NCBI GenBank assembly: GCA_015494295.1
Contig: WGBO01000018.1
Location: forward strand, 62,001 to 126,000
Direction of reading: 5' to 3'
Origin: Gammaproteobacteria bacterium
GTDB lineage: Bacteria; Pseudomonadota; Gammaproteobacteria; DSM-19610
Length of the DNA stretch: 64,000 nucleotides
The notes beneath the pieces are model-generated. The model was not told the origin of the DNA, ran no database searches, and was given only the letters and a program-made list of their open reading frames with translations. The position numbers were made by a program, and so were the translations under genes. The stretch's first letter is position 1. Each line of letters begins with the position of its first letter. Of the stretch, positions 63,540 through 64,000 are shown piece by piece.

Positions 63540-64000
63540 ATGCGCTTCGCCTCACTGGGCAGCGGCAGCCGGGGCAATGCCACGGTGGTGGAGGCCGGGG
63601 CCACCCGCCTGATGATCGATTGCGGTTTTTCCTGCGCGGAAACCGAAAAGCGGCTCGATCGCCTGGAGATCGAGCCGGAGAGCATCGACGCCATCCTGGT
63701 GACCCACGAGCACAGCGATCATATTGCCGGGGTGGCCCGTTTTTCGCGGCGTTTCGGTACCGAAGTGTGGATGACGCACGGCACCGAACTCATGCACCAG
63801 GGGGGCGAGCTTGCGGCCCTGCGCTGTTTCAGCAGTCATCAGTCGTTTCGGATCGGCGATATCACCGTCGACCCCTTTCCTGTACCGCACGATGCCCGGG
63901 AGCCTTGCCAGTTCGTGTTTTCCCGCGGTGAGAGCCGGCTCGGGCTGCTTACCGATGCGGGCAGCATTACCCGCCACATGGTCGAGGCGCTGGATGACCT
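63540..64000 (+). CDS. Metallo-beta-lactamase-fold hydrolase (3' end outside window)
   Basis: The first 153 residues of a metallo-beta-lactamase-fold protein. The start MRFASLGSGSRGNATVV and the metal motif THEHSDHIAGV (about residues 58-68) match the YycJ/WalJ group, some of which are metal-dependent nucleases. It starts six bases after bamC, so it is probably in the dapA-bamC operon. The gene runs past the window end. Confidence 0.88.
   Translation, partial: MRFASLGSGSRGNATVVEAGATRLMIDCGFSCAETEKRLDRLEIEPESIDAILVTHEHSDHIAGVARFSRRFGTEVWMTHGTELMHQGGELAALRCFSSHQSFRIGDITVDPFPVPHDAREPCQFVFSRGESRLGLLTDAGSITRHMVEALDD

Overview
The window is 64 kb of GC-rich, tightly packed chromosome from what looks like a sulfur-oxidising, flagellated, Gram-negative gammaproteobacterium. 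The class is suggested by gammaproteobacterial gene neighbourhoods: ruvC-ruvA-ruvB near yebC, aspS and nudB; ybgC-tolQRAB-pal-cpoB-queE-queC; glrK-qseG-glrR; and bcp-gcvR divergent from dapA-bamC. The sulfur lifestyle is suggested by soxXYZA and soxB, a YeeE/YedE sulfur permease, a single-domain rhodanese, TusA and a DsrC/TusE-like protein. No soxCD is visible, which fits a branched Sox pathway that hands sulfane sulfur to other carriers, but soxCD could lie elsewhere. I see no phage, insertion sequence, CRISPR array or rRNA. One tRNA gene (Lys, anticodon TTT) is present.

Layout. 1-9.4 kb: 3' end of nadE, glnB, bamD, rluD-pgeF, a ZIP transporter, an ACT regulator with a divergent peptide deformylase, heat-shock clpB with a sigma-32 promoter, and a small outer-membrane barrel. 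9.4-13.3 kb: an SDR oxidoreductase, then a PomA/PomB-type flagellar stator pair and a PilZ protein. 13.3-24.9 kb: an Atm1-like ABC exporter, fmdB-like, aspS-nudB, nadA, a FadL porin, yebC-ruvC-ruvA, an inverted RNA methyltransferase and ruvB. 24.9-30.3 kb: a glycerol/glycerophosphodiester operon, a HIT protein, a DsrC/TusE paralogue and a TlpA thioredoxin. 30.3-41 kb: the GlrKR system, an EF-hand protein, the Tol-Pal operon and two queuosine genes. 41-49.2 kb: the sulfur block. 49.2-53.6 kb: two more FadL porins and a periplasmic protein. 53.7-58.8 kb: two chemoreceptors, a LysR regulator and an AI-2E-type permease. 58.8-64 kb: PIN-PhoH, bcp, gcvR, dapA, bamC and the start of a metallo-beta-lactamase-fold hydrolase.

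How it fits together. Envelope upkeep is a strong theme: BamC, BamD, BepA, Tol-Pal, ClpB and GlrKR. In the sulfur block, YeeE/YedE would import thiosulfate, SoxXA and SoxYZ would carry and oxidise it in the periplasm, SoxB would release sulfate, and rhodanese and TusA would move sulfane sulfur in the cytoplasm. The most notable new reading is regulatory. The soxX, rhodanese and tusA promoters can each be placed with 17-bp spacing, and each has an inverted repeat at the -10/start region. A terminator and a further inverted repeat separate soxA from soxB. Other points of interest are non-canonical starts for ruvC (CTG) and tolA (ATT), a DsrC/TusE paralogue without its C-terminal cysteine, and an enlarged PomB next to an unusual PilZ protein.

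No gene-free stretch exceeds about 300 bases. The longest are 50674-50966, 61206-61492 and 46537-46818. All similarity statements come from reading motifs by eye; no database search was run.
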